From assembly GCF_006716205.1 (NCBI RefSeq), contig NZ_VFOQ01000002.1:1-64000 (forward strand): a stretch of DNA of 64,000 bases. Direction: 5' to 3'. Below, in pieces: positions 51,934 through 60,841 of the stretch. Numbering within the stretch: the stretch's first letter is position 1; each line of letters starts with the position of its first letter. The notes under the pieces are model-generated. The model saw only the letters and a list, made by a program, of their open reading frames with translations. It did not search any database and was not told the origin of the DNA. Position numbers and translations under genes: made by a program. The DNA comes from Oryzihumus leptocrescens (lineage in GTDB: Bacteria > Actinomycetota > Actinomycetes > Actinomycetales > Dermatophilaceae).

Positions 51934-53881
51934 GACCACCCTCACGGAGCGGCTGCTGCACACCGCCGGCGTGATCGACGAGGTCGGCAGCGTCGACCAC
52001 GGCACCACCCACACCGACACCCTCGCGCTGGAGCGCCGGCGCGGCATCACCATCCGCTCCGCGGTCGTCTCGTTCACCCTCGGCGACGTCACGGTCAACC
52101 TGGTCGACACCCCGGGGCACTCCGACTTCATCGCCGAGGTCGAGCGCGCCCTGGCGGTGCTCGACGGCGCGGTCCTCGTCGTCTCCGCGGTCGAGGGCGT
52201 GCAGGCCCAGACCCGCGTGCTGATGCGGGTGCTGCACCGGCTGGGCATCCCGACGCTGGTCTTCGTCAACAAGGTCGACCGTGCCGGCGCGCGGCCCGAG
52301 GCGGTGCTCGCCCAGATCGCCGACCGGCTCACGCCGGATGCGGTCGCATTGGGTGAGGTCATCGGTGCCGGCACCCGGGGCGCGCGGGTCGAGCGCGCGC
52401 CGGACACCGACCCGGTCACGCTGGACCGGCTCGCGGAGGTCCTGACCCGGCACGACGACCGGCTGCTGGCGGCCTGGCTCGGCGACGACGGCGCAGGCGA
52501 CGGCGTCGCTCCCGCCCGGCTGCGAGCCGCCCTGGCCGAGCAGACCGCCGCGGTGCGGGTGCACCCGGTCCTGTTCGGGTCCGCGGCCACCGGAGCCGGG
52601 GTCGCCGAGCTCATGGCCGCCCTGACCGCACTGCTGCCCACGGCCGCCGGCGACGCCGACGGCCCGGTGTCGGGCACCGTGTTCAAGGTCGAGCGCGGCC
52701 CGGCGGGCGAGCGCCTGGCCTGGGTGCGGATGTTCTCGGGCACCCTCCGGGTGCGCGACCGGCTCCCGGTGGGCGGCGCCGAGGCGCGCGTCACCGGGAT
52801 CCGCGTGTGCGAGGACGGCGACGACGTGGTGAGCCAGGCGCTCGCGGCCGGCCGGGTCGGCGTCCTGACCGGCCTCACCGGCGCGCGCGTCGGTGACGCG
52901 GTCGGTATGCCCTGGGCGGGCGCTGCGCCCGCCCACCACTTCTCCCCGCCCTCCCTGGAGGCGGTCGTCGAGCCGTGCGACCCCCGCCGGCGCGCCGCCC
53001 TGCACGCCGCCCTGACCGAGCTCTGTGAGCAGGACCCGATGGTCGGCCTGCGGCAGGACGACGTGCGCAGGGAGCTCTCGGTCTCGCTCTACGGCGAGGT
53101 GCAGAAGGAGGTGCTGGCGGCGACCCTTGCCGACGACTACGGGGTCCCGGTCGGCTTCCGGGAGACCACGCCGCTGTGCGTCGAGCGAGTGCTGGGCGCG
53201 GGTGCGGCGTTCGAGCTGATCGACGTCGACCCCAACCCGTTCCTCGCCACGGTCGGCCTGGCCATCGAGCCGGCGCCGGTCGGGCACGGCGTGGACTTCC
53301 GGCTCGGCGTCGAGCTCGGGTCCATGCCGCCGGCCTTCTTCACCGCGGTGGAGGGTGCGCTCCGGGAGACCCTGCTCCAGGGCCTGCACGGCTGGGCCGT
53401 CCCCGACGCCGTGGTCACGATGACGCACTCCGGCTACTGGGCCCGGCAGAGCCACGCCCACGGCACCTTCGACGCCAGCATGTCGAGCACCGCCGGTGAC
53501 TTCCGGCTGCTCACCCCGCTCGTGCTGGCCACCGCCCTGCGCCGGGCCGGCACCGTGGTCTGCGAGCCGGTCCACCGGTTCGAGGTCGAGGTGCCCGCCG
53601 ACGCGCTCGGCGCGGTCCTGGCGCTCCTCTCCCGCGCGCAAGCCGTGCCGCTGGAGACGCAGGTGAGGCGCACGGCACACCTGCTGTCGGGGCTGGTCCC
53701 GGCGGCCCGGGTGCACGCGCTGCGCCAGCAGCTGCCCGGGGTGAGCCGGGGCGAGGGCGTGCTGGTCGACGCCTTCGACCACCACGAGCCCGTCCGCGGC
53801 CCGGCACCGGAGCGCGCGAGGACGGACCACAACCCGCTCGACCGCAAGGGCTACCTGCTCCACACGGTGCGTCGGCAGTGA
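51884..53881 (+). CDS. Ribosomal protection protein, TetM/OtrA-type translational GTPase
   Basis: 665 aa from TTG 51884, with AAGGA 8 nt upstream. EF-G-like architecture: GTPase domain with AHVDAGKTTLTERLL (P-loop), RGITIRSA (switch I), DTPGHSDF (G3) and NKVD (G4), then domains II-V. The length and HVDAGKTT start match ribosomal protection proteins rather than EF-G (about 700 aa). It displaces tetracycline or similar drugs from the ribosome. In actinobacteria chromosomal copies often belong to the WhiB7 regulon. The TTG start lies inside the leader peptide frame, so leader translation probably controls its output. Confidence 0.9.
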   Translation: MARTLNLGILAHVDAGKTTLTERLLHTAGVIDEVGSVDHGTTHTDTLALERRRGITIRSAVVSFTLGDVTVNLVDTPGHSDFIAEVERALAVLDGAVLVVSAVEGVQAQTRVLMRVLHRLGIPTLVFVNKVDRAGARPEAVLAQIADRLTPDAVALGEVIGAGTRGARVERAPDTDPVTLDRLAEVLTRHDDRLLAAWLGDDGAGDGVAPARLRAALAEQTAAVRVHPVLFGSAATGAGVAELMAALTALLPTAAGDADGPVSGTVFKVERGPAGERLAWVRMFSGTLRVRDRLPVGGAEARVTGIRVCEDGDDVVSQALAAGRVGVLTGLTGARVGDAVGMPWAGAAPAHHFSPPSLEAVVEPCDPRRRAALHAALTELCEQDPMVGLRQDDVRRELSVSLYGEVQKEVLAATLADDYGVPVGFRETTPLCVERVLGAGAAFELIDVDPNPFLATVGLAIEPAPVGHGVDFRLGVELGSMPPAFFTAVEGALRETLLQGLHGWAVPDAVVTMTHSGYWARQSHAHGTFDASMSSTAGDFRLLTPLVLATALRRAGTVVCEPVHRFEVEVPADALGAVLALLSRAQAVPLETQVRRTAHLLSGLVPAARVHALRQQLPGVSRGEGVLVDAFDHHEPVRGPAPERARTDHNPLDRKGYLLHTVRRQ

Positions 53882-53929
53882 CCCTGCCATGCTTCGGAGA
53901 GCACGCCCCCGCCCGAGGAGGAGCCCCAC

Positions 53930-55567
53930 GTGACCGACCTGTCCGACCCGACGTGGTGGCGCTCGGCGGTGGTCTACCAGATCTACCCCCGCAGCTTCGC
54001 CGACAGCAACGCCGACGGGATCGGTGACCTGCCGGGAATCACCTCCCGCGTGGGCTACCTGCGCGAGCTGGGTGTCGACGCCGTGTGGCTCAGCCCGTTC
54101 TACCCCTCGGCGCTGGCCGACGGTGGGTACGACGTCGACGACTACCGAGACGTGGACCCGCGGCTGGGCACGCTCGCCGACTTCGATGCGATGGTGGAGG
54201 CGTTGCACGACAACGGGATCCGCGTGGTCGTCGACATCGTGCCAAACCACACCTCTGACCGGCACGCCTGGTTCCGCGAGGCGCTCGCGTCGCCGACGGG
54301 GTCGGCCGCGCGCCACCGCTACATCTTCCGTGACGGAAGGGGCCCCGGCGGCGACCTGCCGCCGAACGACTGGGAGTCCGGCTTCGGCGGTCCCGCGTGG
54401 GAGCGCACGCCGGACGGGCAGTGGTACTTCCACCACTTCGCCCGGGAGCAGCCCGACCTCAACTGGGACAACCCCGAGGTCCGCGCCGACTTCCGCACCA
54501 CGCTGCGGTTCTGGGCCGACCGCGGGGTCGACGGCTTCCGGGTGGACGTGGCCCACGGGCTGGTCAAGGACATGAGCGAGCCGTTCGACGCGTGGGTCGA
54601 CGTGGCGCAGATGCAGCGCGGCGACGGGTCGCACCCGCTGTGGGACCGGGACGGGGTGCACGAGGTCTACGCCTCGTGGCGGGCGGTGTTCGACGAGTAC
54701 GACCCGCCCCGGTTCGCCGTCGCGGAGGCGAGCGTCCACCCCCGGCGGCGCGCGCGGTACGCCTCGGCGGAAGGGCTGGGCCAGGCGTTCAACTTCGAGA
54801 TGCAGGAGGCGGACTGGCGGGTCGAGGACTACCGGCGCGTCATCGACTCCGGCCTGGCCGACATGCGCGAGAGCGGGTCGTCGACGACCTGGCTGCTCGG
54901 CTGCCACGACACCCCGCGGGTGGCCACGCGCTACGGCCTGCCGGTCGGGCCGGGCGAGCACGCCCAGCAGGTGGCGCGGCAGTGGCTGCTGCGCGACGGG
55001 GCCGAACCCGTGCTGGACCGGGCGCTGGGGGAGCGGCGCGCCCGAGCGGCGGCTCTGGTCCTGCTCGCCCTGCCCGGCTCGACCTACGTCTACCAGGGTG
55101 ACGAGCTCGGGCTGCACGAGGTCGGGGACCTGCCCGCGGCCGCCCTGCAGGACCCGATGGCGTTCCGCTCCGGCGGCGCCGAGAAGGGCCGGGACGGCTG
55201 CCGGGTGCCGTTGCCGTGGACGGCCCAGGGCCCGTCCTTCGGGTTCGGTGGCAACGGCGCGCACCTGCCACAGCCCGCGTGGTTCGGCCGGTATGCCGTG
55301 CAGTCCCAGGACGCCGACCCCTCCTCGACGCTGGCGCTCTACCGGTCCGCGCTGGCGCTGCGCCGCAGGCTGGCCCGGGGTGAGGACCTGGTGTGGGTGG
55401 AGGACGAGCCGCACGTGCTGCATCTCGCTCGGCCCGGCGGGTGGCACTGCGTCACGGCGTTCGGCGACCCGGTGGCGCTGCCCGACGGGGAGGTGCTGCT
55501 CGCCAGCGCATCGCTGGAGCACGGTCGGCTGCCCGCCGACGCGACCGCCTGGGTCCGCGTGGGCTGA
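53930..55567 (+). CDS. GH13 alpha-glucosidase
   Basis: 545 aa from GTG 53930 with a GAGGAGGAG ribosome site. GH13 conserved regions: DIVPNHTS (region I), DGFRVDVAH with the nucleophile Asp (region II), FAVAEAS with the acid Glu (region III) and LGCHDTPRVATRYG (region IV). The start WWRSAVVYQIYPRSFADSNADGIGDLPGI is typical of the alpha-glucosidase / oligo-1,6-glucosidase subfamilies. There is no signal peptide, so it acts on imported maltose, isomaltose or sucrose-type sugars. No transporter is adjacent. Confidence 0.92.
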   Translation: MTDLSDPTWWRSAVVYQIYPRSFADSNADGIGDLPGITSRVGYLRELGVDAVWLSPFYPSALADGGYDVDDYRDVDPRLGTLADFDAMVEALHDNGIRVVVDIVPNHTSDRHAWFREALASPTGSAARHRYIFRDGRGPGGDLPPNDWESGFGGPAWERTPDGQWYFHHFAREQPDLNWDNPEVRADFRTTLRFWADRGVDGFRVDVAHGLVKDMSEPFDAWVDVAQMQRGDGSHPLWDRDGVHEVYASWRAVFDEYDPPRFAVAEASVHPRRRARYASAEGLGQAFNFEMQEADWRVEDYRRVIDSGLADMRESGSSTTWLLGCHDTPRVATRYGLPVGPGEHAQQVARQWLLRDGAEPVLDRALGERRARAAALVLLALPGSTYVYQGDELGLHEVGDLPAAALQDPMAFRSGGAEKGRDGCRVPLPWTAQGPSFGFGGNGAHLPQPAWFGRYAVQSQDADPSSTLALYRSALALRRRLARGEDLVWVEDEPHVLHLARPGGWHCVTAFGDPVALPDGEVLLASASLEHGRLPADATAWVRVG

Positions 55568-55636
55568 CCGGATCGTTCCGGTGTTCGGCTGGATCAGGCC
55601 TCGCCGGCCCACGTCGGTCCCGGCACGCTGGTGCTC

Positions 55637-56188
55637 ATGAACACCACCGCACTGATCGTCATCGACGTCCAGGAGTCCTTCCGCCAGCGCGAGGCCTGGA
55701 ACCGCATCGACACCCCCGACATCGACGAGCGCATCGCGCGGCTCGTCGACCACGCGCGGGCCGCCGGCCAGGACGTCATCTGGGTCCTGCACGCCGAACC
55801 CGGCAGCGGCGGCGAGTTCGACCCCGAGCTCGGGCACGTGCGGCTGCTGCCCGGTCTCAAGCCCGAGCCGGGCGAGCCGACCGTCACCAAGACCAGCCAC
55901 AACGCGTTCACCACGACCAACCTGGCCCAGCAGCTGGTGGAGCGGGGCACCCGCGAGGTCGTCATCACCGGCATCCGCACCGAGCAGTGCTGCGAGACGA
56001 CCGCACGGGTGGCCAGTGACCTCGGCTACGAGGTGCGCTTCGTCCTCGACGCGACAGCCACCGACCCGCTGCCGCTGTGGGACGGCTCCGGCGAGCTGAC
56101 CGCCGCCCAGGTCAAGGAGCGCACCGCCGCCGCCCTGCACGGCCGCTTCGCCGAGGTGGTCACGATCGAGCAGGTGCTGTCATCCTGA
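55637..56188 (+). CDS. Isochorismatase-like cysteine hydrolase
   Basis: 183 aa from ATG 55637 (GTG 55631 is an alternative). The Asp-Lys-Cys triad of the family is visible: D12 in LIVIDVQESF, Lys in TVTKTSHNAF and Cys in TGIRTEQCCETTARVA. Related enzymes are nicotinamidases, N-carbamoyl-type amidohydrolases and biuret hydrolases; the substrate cannot be assigned. The next gene starts 8 nt after its stop, so a GlxA-type regulator is co-transcribed with it. Confidence 0.88.
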   Translation: MNTTALIVIDVQESFRQREAWNRIDTPDIDERIARLVDHARAAGQDVIWVLHAEPGSGGEFDPELGHVRLLPGLKPEPGEPTVTKTSHNAFTTTNLAQQLVERGTREVVITGIRTEQCCETTARVASDLGYEVRFVLDATATDPLPLWDGSGELTAAQVKERTAAALHGRFAEVVTIEQVLSS

Positions 56189-56195
56189 CCGGATC

Positions 56196-57119
56196 ATGAG
56201 CACCAACGCGCCGCGCACCGTCGTCTTCGTCCTCGTGCCAGGAGTGGAGCTCCTCGATGTCGCCGGTCCGGCGCAGGTCTTCTGCGAGGCGGGCGAGTAC
56301 GGCGCGCACTACCGGCTCACCTATGTCGCGGACCAGCCGCTCGTGCCGAGCCACCAGGGCCTGGGCCTGTCCGCGGGCACCGCGTGGCCGGACCTGTCAC
56401 CCCGCGACTACGTCGTGGTCCCGGGGTGGCACGTCCCGGACGACACTGGCGCCGGCCGGGCCCTGCCCGAGGCCGCCCGGGCCGGCGTGCTCGCCCACCA
56501 CGCCGCCGGGGGGCAGGTCGTCAGCGTGTGTGCCGGGGCCTTCGCCCTCGCCGAGGCCGGCCTGCTCGACGGCCGCCGCGCCACCACGCACCACGAGATC
56601 CAGGACGAGCTCGCACGCTGCCACCCGCGGGTCGACGTGGTCCGCGACGTGCTGCACGTCAGCGACGGGCGCATCCACACCTCCGCGGGCATCGCCAGCG
56701 GGATCGACCTCGCGCTGCACCTGCTGGCCGTCGACCACGGTCCCGCCGTGGCCGCGCGCACCGCGCGAGCGCTCGTGGTCGCGGCCCGCCGCAACGGCAC
56801 CGCGCCGCAGGAGAGCGCCATGCTGCGGCACCGGGACCACCTCGCCGACCTGGTGCACCGCGCCCAGGACGTCATCGACGACCGGTATGCCGAGTCGCTC
56901 CGGCTTCCCGTGCTGGCTGCGGACCTCGGGGTCAGCGAGCGCACGTTGACGCGGGCGTTCGTCGCGGCGACCGGGCTCACGCCGCTGCGCTACCAGCAGG
57001 CCCTGCGTCTGGAGCGGGCCGAGGCGCTGGCCGGTCAGGGGTGGACGCAGGAGTCGGTGGCCCGGGCCGTCGGCTTCAGCGACGCGCGGATGCTGCGCCG
57101 GCTGCGGGCGGCGTCCTGA
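56196..57119 (+). CDS. GlxA-family regulator (DJ-1/PfpI plus AraC HTH)
   Basis: 307 aa from ATG 56196. The N-terminal DJ-1/PfpI-like domain (about 8-180) has the nucleophile-elbow Cys in VVSVCAGAFALAEAGLLDGRRATTHH. The C-terminal AraC-type double HTH (about 215-305) has LAADLGVSERTLTRAFVAATGLTPLRYQQALRLERA. The second HTH ends abruptly at VARAVGFSDARMLRRLRAAS and lacks the usual tail. It probably senses a metabolite related to its isochorismatase-like neighbour. Confidence 0.9.
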   Translation: MSTNAPRTVVFVLVPGVELLDVAGPAQVFCEAGEYGAHYRLTYVADQPLVPSHQGLGLSAGTAWPDLSPRDYVVVPGWHVPDDTGAGRALPEAARAGVLAHHAAGGQVVSVCAGAFALAEAGLLDGRRATTHHEIQDELARCHPRVDVVRDVLHVSDGRIHTSAGIASGIDLALHLLAVDHGPAVAARTARALVVAARRNGTAPQESAMLRHRDHLADLVHRAQDVIDDRYAESLRLPVLAADLGVSERTLTRAFVAATGLTPLRYQQALRLERAEALAGQGWTQESVARAVGFSDARMLRRLRAAS

Positions 57120-57387
57120 CGCCCGCCGGCACGGCGGGGGGACTCGATGAGGCTCGCTAGGTGAGTATCGGGATACTGCTAGAGAGTCATAGAGGTGGCG
57201 ATCGAGGGGGCCGCGGCGCGCGGCGGCGACGCCATGGTGCAGGTCCGGTCGCGCCGAGCCCCTAGACTGGGGCCTGCGGTCCGCACAGTTCTGCCTCGGA
57301 CCGCCCTTGACGTCGATCGCCAACGCGCCGCGACCTCCATGGTCTGCGCCGGGCAGAACGTCCCTTTGACTTTGCGGAGTAACCCTT
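57120..57387 (+). promoter_or_regulatory. Long leader before the DEAD-box helicase gene
   Basis: 268 nt without a gene. A 7-bp GC hairpin with a GCA loop (57122-57138) probably terminates the glxA-like gene. A small AGTATC-GG-GATACT inverted repeat (57164-57177) may be a regulator site or promoter element. The remainder up to the TTG start would be a 5' leader of perhaps 150-200 nt. Long leaders are usual for cold-inducible DEAD-box mRNAs. No known riboswitch is recognised. Confidence 0.45.
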
Positions 57388-58917
57388 TTGTCCACGCACA
57401 CCTTCGCCGACCTCGGCGTGCCCACGTCCCTGACCCGCGTCCTCGCGGAGTCGGGCATCACGACCCCCACCCCCATCCAGGCGGCCACGCTGCCGGACTC
57501 CCTCGCCGGGCGCGACGTGCTCGGCCGCGGCCGCACCGGCTCGGGCAAGACCTACGGCTTCCTGCTGCCGCTGCTGACCCGCCTGTCGCAGAGCAACACC
57601 CGGCGCCAGCCGAAGAAGCCGCGCTCGCTCATCCTCGTGCCGACCCGTGAGCTGGCCACCCAGATCGAGGCGGCCATGGCCCCGCTGGCCCAGGCGCTCG
57701 GCCTCAAGACCCTCACCGTCTTCGGCGGCGTCGGCCCGAACCCGCAGATCAGCGGCCTGCGCGCCGGCGTCGACGTCCTCGTCGCCTGCCCCGGCCGGCT
57801 CGAGGACCACGTCGGCCAGGGCCACGCGGACCTGTCCGCCATCGAGATCACCGTGCTCGACGAGGCCGACCACATGGCCGACCTGGGCTTCCTGCCCGGC
57901 GTGCGCCGGCTCATGGACCGCACGCCCAAGCGCGGCCAGCGCCTGCTCTTCTCGGCCACCCTCGACGCCGGCGTCGACGTGCTGGTCAAGCGCTACCTGA
58001 ACAACCCGGTGACGCACAGCGCCGACTCGGCCCAGTCGCCGGTCAACACCATGACCCACTACGTGCTGCACCTGCAGCCGGAGTCGCGCCTGCCGGTGCT
58101 GGTCGACCTGACTGCCGCGCCCGGCCGCACGGTGGTGTTCACCCGCACCAAGCACGGCGCCAAGAAGCTGGCCAAGCAGCTCAACGCCAGCGGCGTGCCC
58201 GCGGTCGAGCTGCACGGCAACCTGAGCCAGAACGCCCGCACCCGCAACATGGACGCGTTCCACTCCGGGTCCGCGCGCACCCTGGTCGCCACCGACATCG
58301 CGGCGCGAGGCATCCACGTCGACGACGTCAGCCTGGTCATCCACGCCGACCCGCCGACCGAGCACAAGGCCTACCTGCACCGCTCCGGTCGCACGGCCCG
58401 CGCCGGCGCCGAGGGCACCGTCGTGACCCTGATGACCGACGAGCAGGTCCGCGACGTGCGCGACCTGACCCGCAAGGCCGGGATCAAGCCCACCACGACC
58501 CGGATCGACGCCGAGCACCCGCTGCTGCGTGAGCTGGCGCCGGGCGAGCGGGTCTTCGTCGACAGCCCCACCCCCGTGGCCCCGGTCACCAACCCCGCTC
58601 CGCGGTCGGGCTCGGGTGCCCGCTCCGGCGGCGGTCGTGGCCGTGGCGGCCAGGGCTCCGGCGCGGCGCGCGGTGGCCAGGGCGGCTCCCGCTCCGGCCA
58701 GGGCGGTGGGTCACGCGGTGGCGCGGCCCGCGGTGGCGGCAACGGCGGTGGCTCGGGTCGCTCGGGTGCGCCCAAGCGCGGCAACGGCACCGGCGGCGCC
58801 GGCCGCTCCGGCGGTGCGCCGAAGCGTGCCGGCGGCGGCAGCACCGTGGCCTGGAGCAGCTCCTCCACGGGAAGCGCCGCGGCCTTCTCGGCCGGCACCC
58901 GCGTCGGCCGGCGCTGA
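57388..58917 (+). CDS. DEAD-box RNA helicase with RGG/Gly-rich tail
   Basis: 509 aa from TTG 57388 (GGAG 8-9 nt upstream). Helicase motifs in order: Q motif region (FADLGVP...TPTPIQAATLP), GRTGSGKT (I), PTRELATQ (Ia), DEADHMADLGF (II), SAT (III), ATDIAARGIHVDDVSLVIHAD (V) and HRSGRTARAG (VI). The last 110 residues are Gly/Arg/Ser-rich and probably bind RNA or phase-separate. It unwinds structured RNA in ribosome assembly or cold response. Confidence 0.94.
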   Translation: MSTHTFADLGVPTSLTRVLAESGITTPTPIQAATLPDSLAGRDVLGRGRTGSGKTYGFLLPLLTRLSQSNTRRQPKKPRSLILVPTRELATQIEAAMAPLAQALGLKTLTVFGGVGPNPQISGLRAGVDVLVACPGRLEDHVGQGHADLSAIEITVLDEADHMADLGFLPGVRRLMDRTPKRGQRLLFSATLDAGVDVLVKRYLNNPVTHSADSAQSPVNTMTHYVLHLQPESRLPVLVDLTAAPGRTVVFTRTKHGAKKLAKQLNASGVPAVELHGNLSQNARTRNMDAFHSGSARTLVATDIAARGIHVDDVSLVIHADPPTEHKAYLHRSGRTARAGAEGTVVTLMTDEQVRDVRDLTRKAGIKPTTTRIDAEHPLLRELAPGERVFVDSPTPVAPVTNPAPRSGSGARSGGGRGRGGQGSGAARGGQGGSRSGQGGGSRGGAARGGGNGGGSGRSGAPKRGNGTGGAGRSGGAPKRAGGGSTVAWSSSSTGSAAAFSAGTRVGRR

Positions 58918-58937
58918 CCGTCCTGGCGTGACGCCGT

Positions 58938-58960
58938 CCGCCCGCTGCTTCAGCGGGCGG
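58938..58960. terminator. Perfect 10-bp bidirectional hairpin
   Basis: CCGCCCGCTG and CAGCGGGCGG flank a CTT loop between the convergent helicase and acetyltransferase genes. The acetyltransferase stop (58950-58952) lies within it. Confidence 0.7.
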
Positions 58961-59747
58961 GCGGGCGCTCGGCCTGCAGCTGGCGCTCGGTGTCGGTGAA
59001 GCCGACCGCGCGGTAGACCCGGATCGCGAGGTAGTCCGGGTCGGCCACCATCACGAGGGTGTGGGCGTCGAGCTCGTCGAACCCGTAGCGGCTGACGTGG
59101 TGCACGAGGGTCCCGGCCAGGCCCCGGCCGCGGAAGTCGGGATGGGTCTCCACCGACTGGAACCGCGCCAGCCCCGGGCTCGCGGCATACAGGCCCATCT
59201 GCGCGACCAGGCGACCGTCGACGAACGCGCCGAACCACCCGCCGTGGCCCTTCTCGACGAGGGCGCGGTTGGTGGCGGCCTTCGCCTCGGCGAAGTGGTG
59301 GAAGTAGCCCGGGTCGATGTCCTGGTCGTTGCAGGCCACGCGCAGGTCAACGCTCGCCTTCCAGTCCTCGTCCGAGGTCAGCTGCCGGTAGGTCGCCTCG
59401 TCGTTGGGGCGGGGAGGCTCGTGGACGCTGGTCGCGGTCATCACGGTCTGGGCCTCGGCCGAGAGGCCGGCCGCGGTGAAGCCGGCCAGGTCCTCGACCG
59501 TGCCCGTCGTGCCGTCGAAGCCGATCGCGATGTGCTCGGCCTCGGGGAACCGCGCGTGGAACCGGTCGACCCACAGCTCCGACTGCTGCTGGGGCGGGAC
59601 GCCGTACAACAGCAGGAAGTTGCCCCACCAGTGCCCCGGGTTGTGCGGGCTGCGGACGACCAGGTGGTCCCCGTGGTCCTCCACCTCGGTGCCGCCGAGG
59701 CGCAGCAGGGCGAGGTCCGTGCGGTAGCCGAGCGAGGTGATCTCCAC
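58950..59747 (-). CDS. Two-domain GNAT acetyltransferase
   Basis: 265 aa from GTG 59747. The C-terminal GNAT domain (about 115-255) has ARFQSVETHPDFRGRGLAGTLVHHV (acetyl-CoA loop RGRGLAG) and VADPDYLAIRVYRAVGF. The N-terminal half is a degenerate GNAT-like domain without the CoA loop. It begins 10 nt after the HIBYL-CoA hydrolase stop and is probably in the same operon. The substrate is unknown. Confidence 0.85.
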   Translation of the reverse strand: MEITSLGYRTDLALLRLGGTEVEDHGDHLVVRSPHNPGHWWGNFLLLYGVPPQQQSELWVDRFHARFPEAEHIAIGFDGTTGTVEDLAGFTAAGLSAEAQTVMTATSVHEPPRPNDEATYRQLTSDEDWKASVDLRVACNDQDIDPGYFHHFAEAKAATNRALVEKGHGGWFGAFVDGRLVAQMGLYAASPGLARFQSVETHPDFRGRGLAGTLVHHVSRYGFDELDAHTLVMVADPDYLAIRVYRAVGFTDTERQLQAERPPAR

Positions 59748-59757
59748 CCGAGCGAGC

Positions 59758-60819
59758 CTAGGGCTGCGGTGCCCCCGCGAACATCCGCATAACTGCGTCC
59801 CGGGGCACGTCGGCCAGGCCGGCGTGCGTCCACCGCGGGTCGTGGTCGCGGTCGACGAGCACGGCGCGCACCCCCTCGACGAAGTCGGAGCCGGCCAGGA
59901 ACGCCCGCCCCAGCGCCAGGTCCTGGGCGAACACCTGCTCCGGGGTGGCCAGCCGTGCCGCGCGCCGGACCGCCTCCAGCGTCACCGCGGCCGACAGCGG
60001 CGACCGGGAGGCGATGACCTCCGCCGCCGCCCGAGCGGCCGGGGACCCGTGCCCGCGCAGCCGGTCGAGGATGACCGCCGCGTCGTCGCCGGCGTAGCAC
60101 TCGTCGATCCAGTCGCGCTCCGCGCCGAGCGTCGGCGCCGGGACGCGGTCGTCGTCCAGCTCCCGTGGTTCGGGCACCCGGCCGTCAGCCAGCTCACGCA
60201 CCAGGGCGGGCAGCCGGCGGCTCTCGACGACCACGTCGGCCAGGCCGGCGTAGACGGCGTCCGGGCCGCCGACCGTCACGCCCGTGATCGCCAGGTGCGT
60301 GCCGACCTCACCGGGGGCGCGGGCGAGGAGGTAGAGCATGCCCACGTCGGGGAAGAAGCCGATCGCCGTCTCCGGCATCGCCACCCGGGACCGCTCGGTG
60401 ACCACGCGCAGCGACCCCCACGCCGAGAGCCCGAGGCCGCCACCCATGACGATGCCGTCCATCAGGGCGACAAAAGGCTTGGGAAACCTCGCGATCGCGG
60501 CGTCGAGGGCGTACTCCCGCGCCCAGAACCGGGCCGGGTCGTCCTCGCCGGACAGGATCGCCGAGCGCAGCGCCCGCACGTCACCGCCGGCGCACAGCCC
60601 GCGCTCGCCGGCGCCCTCCAGCGCCACCGCGGTCACCGCGTCGTCGGCGGCCCAGCGCTCCAGCTGCGCCTGCATCGAGGCGACCATGGCGTCGGTGAGC
60701 GCGTTGATGGCCCGCGGCCGGTTGAGCCGGATGCGGCCCAGCGACCCCTGCCGGGCGAACAGGACCTCGTCGGTCGCCACCGCGCCGGGCCGGAACTCCA
60801 CGTCGGTCTCCACGCTCAT
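59758..60819 (-). CDS. 3-hydroxyisobutyryl-CoA hydrolase-like crotonase
   Basis: 353 aa from ATG 60819. A crotonase fold with the oxyanion segments GERGLCAGGDVRALR and MDGIVMGGGLGLSAWGSLRVV, and the HIBYL-CoA hydrolase signature MPETAIGFFPDVGMLYLL carrying Glu and Asp. The C-terminal helical extension (to about 350) matches HIBCH rather than short enoyl-CoA hydratases. It cleaves 3-hydroxyisobutyryl-CoA in valine breakdown. Other valine genes are not visible. Confidence 0.88.
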   Translation of the reverse strand: MSVETDVEFRPGAVATDEVLFARQGSLGRIRLNRPRAINALTDAMVASMQAQLERWAADDAVTAVALEGAGERGLCAGGDVRALRSAILSGEDDPARFWAREYALDAAIARFPKPFVALMDGIVMGGGLGLSAWGSLRVVTERSRVAMPETAIGFFPDVGMLYLLARAPGEVGTHLAITGVTVGGPDAVYAGLADVVVESRRLPALVRELADGRVPEPRELDDDRVPAPTLGAERDWIDECYAGDDAAVILDRLRGHGSPAARAAAEVIASRSPLSAAVTLEAVRRAARLATPEQVFAQDLALGRAFLAGSDFVEGVRAVLVDRDHDPRWTHAGLADVPRDAVMRMFAGAPQP

Positions 60820-60841
60820 GCCGGCGATCCTCGCACGGGGG

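Noticed and set aside
51839-56140. A 1433-codon open frame on the minus strand across the ribosomal protection, alpha-glucosidase and isochorismatase-like genes
   Set aside because: It is antisense to well-recognised genes, has no domain, and has the Val/Asp/Gly/Ala-rich composition typical of shadow frames in GC-rich DNA.
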